This document shows, in pieces, positions 7,678 to 10,513 of a stretch of 10,513 nucleotides of DNA. Made by a program: the position numbers and the translations under genes. Position 1 is the first letter of the stretch; each line of letters opens with the position of its first letter. The notes under the pieces are model-generated. The model saw nothing but the letters and a program-made list of their open reading frames with translations, was not told where the DNA came from and did not search any database. The DNA is taken from contig OUQQ01000668.1 of assembly GCA_900404475.1 (NCBI GenBank), forward strand, positions 1 to 10,513, read 5' to 3'. Source of the stretch: Spongospora subterranea (lineage: Eukaryota; Endomyxa; Phytomyxea; Plasmodiophorida; Plasmodiophoridae).

Positions 7678-10513
7678 TCATTTGCTAATCGACGGTTTCG
7701 GTAGTACAATGGCTCCGCCGATAAAAATTCTTTTTTTGGCAGCTTTGAGACCAACGTTATCATACATCACCGCAGGACATTTCAAAGCAATATTGTGCAT
7801 AACATTATCTCCTGGCCCTGACTCGTCTTTGCTGATGACTTCAACTTGATCAGCATCATTTGATTGCGCTTTCCCAGACTCTTTAGCGCTGATGTAGTCA
7901 CGTGGACCAGCAACGGGTCCACTATCGGTGGGATCGGTTTCTTCGGAAACAACTGCAATGCTATCAACAACATCAGTAGGGTTGGGCTGTGATTGGATAG
8001 CAGTTTCATGGGAAATGCGATCCAGACTAGTTGGAAACACGATATAGTCTTCAATTTCTGCATCACTTTTGGCGATTTGCTGTTTGATGGTACCTGTGCT
8101 CTCTTCTCCAAAACCAGCAGGAGGAATATGTACAGTTTTGCCTATAATTTCATTTGTCCTTTTTGCAGATATATCGAGAACCGTTTCTAGGTCGATATTA
8201 GTATCATGATCGATGGGTTGATTAGACCCAGGCAAGGTATGAGTACGGTATAAAAGGCTGCCTTCGTCCGCATTGCTTGGATGATGCTCCACAGTTAGAT
8301 CGGAGTCATTGCAACCATCAAATGGAGTCCGGTCACAAAGAGCGGATGGTGAGTTGCTAGTCACGTCACTTTGTCCAGCAACGTGATCGGATAAATCTGG
8401 TGGTACAACAACTACAAATGTAGTTTGTGCATTTGCACCGTCTTCCACTAATTGATGTTCGTTCACGTGTCCACTTGTACCTGGGTCGCATGCGTTCGGG
8501 TCGATTCTAGACGACTCGCTGACAGATTCTTCAGGAACTGCAATAAATAAATTGACATTTTGGTCACACTGCATGTCGTTGACTGGTATAGAGTCTTTTT
8601 GTTCAGACTTGTTTGAAGCAACGTTAGGTCGTTGAATAGGTGTACCTTCATCCGAACCGTCGATGGCAGTGGTTGCCGAGTTGCTGGTCCATCCATTTCT
8701 TGCAGTTGCAGCAACATCCTCAACAGCGAGATGTTCTCTGCCTGAAACGTCGCTGTCGAGTTGCTGTTTGGCGACGTATGCGCTCAATTCGCTGGAAACG
8801 ACAGGGATTTCTGACTTTTCAACGACCGCAAGGTTTGTCTTGCTTGCAATTCCTTCGAAAACTGCTACCACGTTACCGTGACCAATGCGCTCTTGTAGTG
8901 GGTTGGGCACACTCTGATTATCATCGACAGTTAACAGACTTTGTACTTTGACAGGTAAACTGTCTGTATCTGAAATCTGGCCAAGAAGAGTGATGTGCGC
9001 GTCCGTCACGGTTTCACTATGAGCATCAAGTCGTCGGATACCAGTTTTTGATATGAGATCATCAACAAAGGGAACAGAAACTTCATAGTCTAAAAAAGTA
9101 TCAGCAGGTTGCCGAGCAATGATGTATGCTTCTGTTTCAGAGAAATCGGAAGGAATTTCAAATGCGACAGGGGCGATGGTGTTATCTGTAAAGGCTTTTG
9201 CCTGCGGGTTAGAATCTTCCTGCGAATTGTGGATTGAAGAAGGAGTTCGATCATTCTGTGTGTTTGAACCAGCTTCAGGACAGTCAGTAGGTATTTTAGT
9301 GACAGCTCCACTCAAACTGACAACGGCACCTGCGATATGAACATGATCGGTGCGTGATACAGCATCGTAAAGAACGAGATGCTCTTTGTTTGCAACGTCT
9401 CGGTCGGATTGCTGTTCGACGACGTATGCGATTAGTTCATCCAGTGATTGAAATGAGACAGGATCAATTTTTACCAGATCATCTGTTCCGACCACGTTTA
9501 TGCGATTATCAGAAGAGAAACCCCTTTCAGGCAATTCATCCGAATTGTCAACGGCAGTTGCGGTACTTTCGTAAGTGATGGTTGCCGAGTTGATGGCAAA
9601 TCCAGTTTGTGCAGTTCCTGCAACATCTTCAGAGGGATGCTTTTCGTCTGAGCTGTCTCGGGTGGGTTGCCGATTGATGACGTATGCACTTGAATCTTCC
9701 AGACCAACAGGAAATTCCAATACGCGAGAGTCGACTTTTATCATGGGTTCATCTGTTTTGGCTGCATTTTTTATACTCTTATCATACGCAGCAGTTTTAA
9801 CGGGAACTGCCGGATGTTTGCCTGCGATGTGACTGGAGGGTTGTTGTTGCATCTCGTATATGCTAACTCCATCAAGACCGGTAGAGGATTTCAATGCGTC
9901 AGGGTTCATCATGGGTTGACCTGTCGTGGCCATGCTGTGAGGCTTATTAGGAGTAACGATTTCATAAGATACTCCCTCTGCGTCGTCAACAGCAATAACA
10001 ACTTGATCTGTAACATCGTCAGCGGGAAATTCTTTGTCTGCCATGTCGTCGTCGGGTTTCCGATTGATAATTAATGCACTTGATTCATCGCCACCGACAG
10101 AAGATTTCAGCACGCCAGGTTCAAGCTTTATCATGGGTTGATCTGTGGTGGCCACGTTGATAGACTTATCAGAAGCTACAGTTTCGTCAGATACTCTATC
10201 TAAATAGCCAATATCGATAGCGATATCGTCGAAAGGGATGGCTGGCGAGCTTGTAGTTGATCCACATTGTGCTGGTGCTGTAACATCAGGGTTTTTCGTG
10301 GCCACGTTGATAGGGCCAGTAGGAGCAATGATCTCATCAAATACTTCCTCTGATTCCTCCACGACATTTGCGACATCATCGAAGGGTTTGGTTGCAGAGT
10401 TTGCTATTACATCACAGCGTGTAGTTACTGCAGCATCGTCAGCGGGAAGTTTCCTGTCTGCCATGTCGCCGTCGAATTGCAGATTGATTACTAATGCACT
10501 TGATTCATCGAGA
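7678..10513 (-). CDS. Long acidic, disordered degenerate-repeat protein (5' end beyond right edge)
   Basis: The minus-strand frame is open from the right edge (first whole codon at 10512) to a TGA at 7680-7678, giving at least 944 residues. A Met at 10464 is internal: the residues before it, LDESSALVINLQFDGDMADR, are a repeat copy nearly identical to one at 10092, so the true start lies outside the window. The protein is rich in Asp, Glu, Ser, Thr, Val, Ala and Pro and poor in aromatic residues, with few Cys, and is probably disordered. Residues 1 to about 600 are built from degenerate tandem modules anchored by 'SSAYVINRQP..D.A..EHP..DVA'. The last 25 residues are basic and then hydrophobic (KAAKKRIFIGGAIVLPKPSISK). 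No catalytic motif, coiled coil or clear membrane helix is seen. Seven repeat copies diverged yet staying in one frame argue for real coding. Function unknown; scaffold, surface or structural roles are all possible. Confidence 0.7.
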   Translation of the reverse strand, partial: LDESSALVINLQFDGDMADRKLPADDAAVTTRCDVIANSATKPFDDVANVVEESEEVFDEIIAPTGPINVATKNPDVTAPAQCGSTTSSPAIPFDDIAIDIGYLDRVSDETVASDKSINVATTDQPMIKLEPGVLKSSVGGDESSALIINRKPDDDMADKEFPADDVTDQVVIAVDDAEGVSYEIVTPNKPHSMATTGQPMMNPDALKSSTGLDGVSIYEMQQQPSSHIAGKHPAVPVKTAAYDKSIKNAAKTDEPMIKVDSRVLEFPVGLEDSSAYVINRQPTRDSSDEKHPSEDVAGTAQTGFAINSATITYESTATAVDNSDELPERGFSSDNRINVVGTDDLVKIDPVSFQSLDELIAYVVEQQSDRDVANKEHLVLYDAVSRTDHVHIAGAVVSLSGAVTKIPTDCPEAGSNTQNDRTPSSIHNSQEDSNPQAKAFTDNTIAPVAFEIPSDFSETEAYIIARQPADTFLDYEVSVPFVDDLISKTGIRRLDAHSETVTDAHITLLGQISDTDSLPVKVQSLLTVDDNQSVPNPLQERIGHGNVVAVFEGIASKTNLAVVEKSEIPVVSSELSAYVAKQQLDSDVSGREHLAVEDVAATARNGWTSNSATTAIDGSDEGTPIQRPNVASNKSEQKDSIPVNDMQCDQNVNLFIAVPEESVSESSRIDPNACDPGTSGHVNEHQLVEDGANAQTTFVVVVPPDLSDHVAGQSDVTSNSPSALCDRTPFDGCNDSDLTVEHHPSNADEGSLLYRTHTLPGSNQPIDHDTNIDLETVLDISAKRTNEIIGKTVHIPPAGFGEESTGTIKQQIAKSDAEIEDYIVFPTSLDRISHETAIQSQPNPTDVVDSIAVVSEETDPTDSGPVAGPRDYISAKESGKAQSNDADQVEVISKDESGPGDNVMHNIALKCPAVMYDNVGLKAAKKRIFIGGAIVLPKPSISK
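8720..10512 (-). repeat. Seven degenerate repeat modules inside the acidic protein
   Basis: Modules begin at 10512, 10092, 9876, 9702, 9444, 9144 and 8796 (reading down the minus strand). Spacings are 140, 72, 58, 86, 100 and 116 codons. Each starts with a Ser/Glu-Ala-Tyr/Leu-Ile/Val anchor, then Gln-Pro and Asp, then a segment like ADKEFPADDV or SDEKHPSEDV. Most also carry a Thr-Asp-x-Pro-Met-Ile-Lys or similar tail. The first module contains an extra internal duplication of about 50 codons (the 'PFDD...INVAT' segments). DNA similarity is highest between the modules at 10512 and 10092. All spacings are multiples of three. Confidence 0.75.

Noticed and set aside
7782..10074. Many 65-109 codon frames on both strands within the acidic repeat gene
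   Set aside because: They lie inside a continuous 944-codon frame with in-frame repeats and show no domains.
7678..10464. Taking the Met at 10464 as the start of the acidic repeat protein
   Set aside because: The codons upstream of it to the edge are an in-frame copy of the repeat module, so this Met is internal.

Overview
The window looks like nuclear DNA of a unicellular eukaryote. Several reading frames become continuous only when GT...AG introns are removed with matching phase (about 57, 151, 119 and 86 bp). The proteins are eukaryotic in type: SKP1/BTB/Elongin fold, SDS22-type and ribonuclease-inhibitor-type leucine-rich repeats (LRRs), and a long low-complexity repeat protein. The lineage cannot be fixed from this sequence. 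Nothing prokaryotic, CRISPR-like or transposon-like is visible, and no tRNA or rRNA was recognised.

Layout, left to right. (1) 1-188, minus: the first 62 codons of a small protein with one membrane segment, continuing off the left edge. (2) 189-330: a short divergent intergenic region with two copies of an 11-bp CACGTG-centred motif and one arm of a 25-bp inverted repeat whose other arm lies in the membrane-segment codons of gene 1. (3) 331-632, plus: an open frame that may be an exon (weak). (4) 747-1499, minus: a 250-residue protein of unrecognised family. (5) 1500-1561: a 62-bp divergent promoter region. (6) 1562-3676, plus: a two-exon gene whose product reads as an Elongin C/BTB-like domain, then an Elongin A-like domain, then a horseshoe of LRRs. 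(7) 3677-4132: intergenic. (8) 4133-7542, plus: a four-exon gene for a protein of about 1017 residues that joins an SDS22-type LRR array to a ribonuclease-inhibitor-type LRR array. (9) 7678-10513, minus: at least 944 residues of a disordered, acidic, degenerate tandem-repeat protein, open through the right edge.

Functional picture. The most interesting object is the gene at 1562-3676. Elongin C and Elongin A are normally separate subunits of a cullin-RING ubiquitin ligase adaptor, and LRRs are common substrate-binding modules. Having all three in one chain suggests a self-contained adaptor-receptor; this is an inference from motif layout. Its start codon lies 62 bp from the oppositely oriented gene at 747-1499, so the two are probably co-regulated. 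The second LRR gene is tandem with it, on the same strand, and shares its unusual richness in ATCG/CGAT. The repeat protein at the right end is convergent with it and compositionally different.
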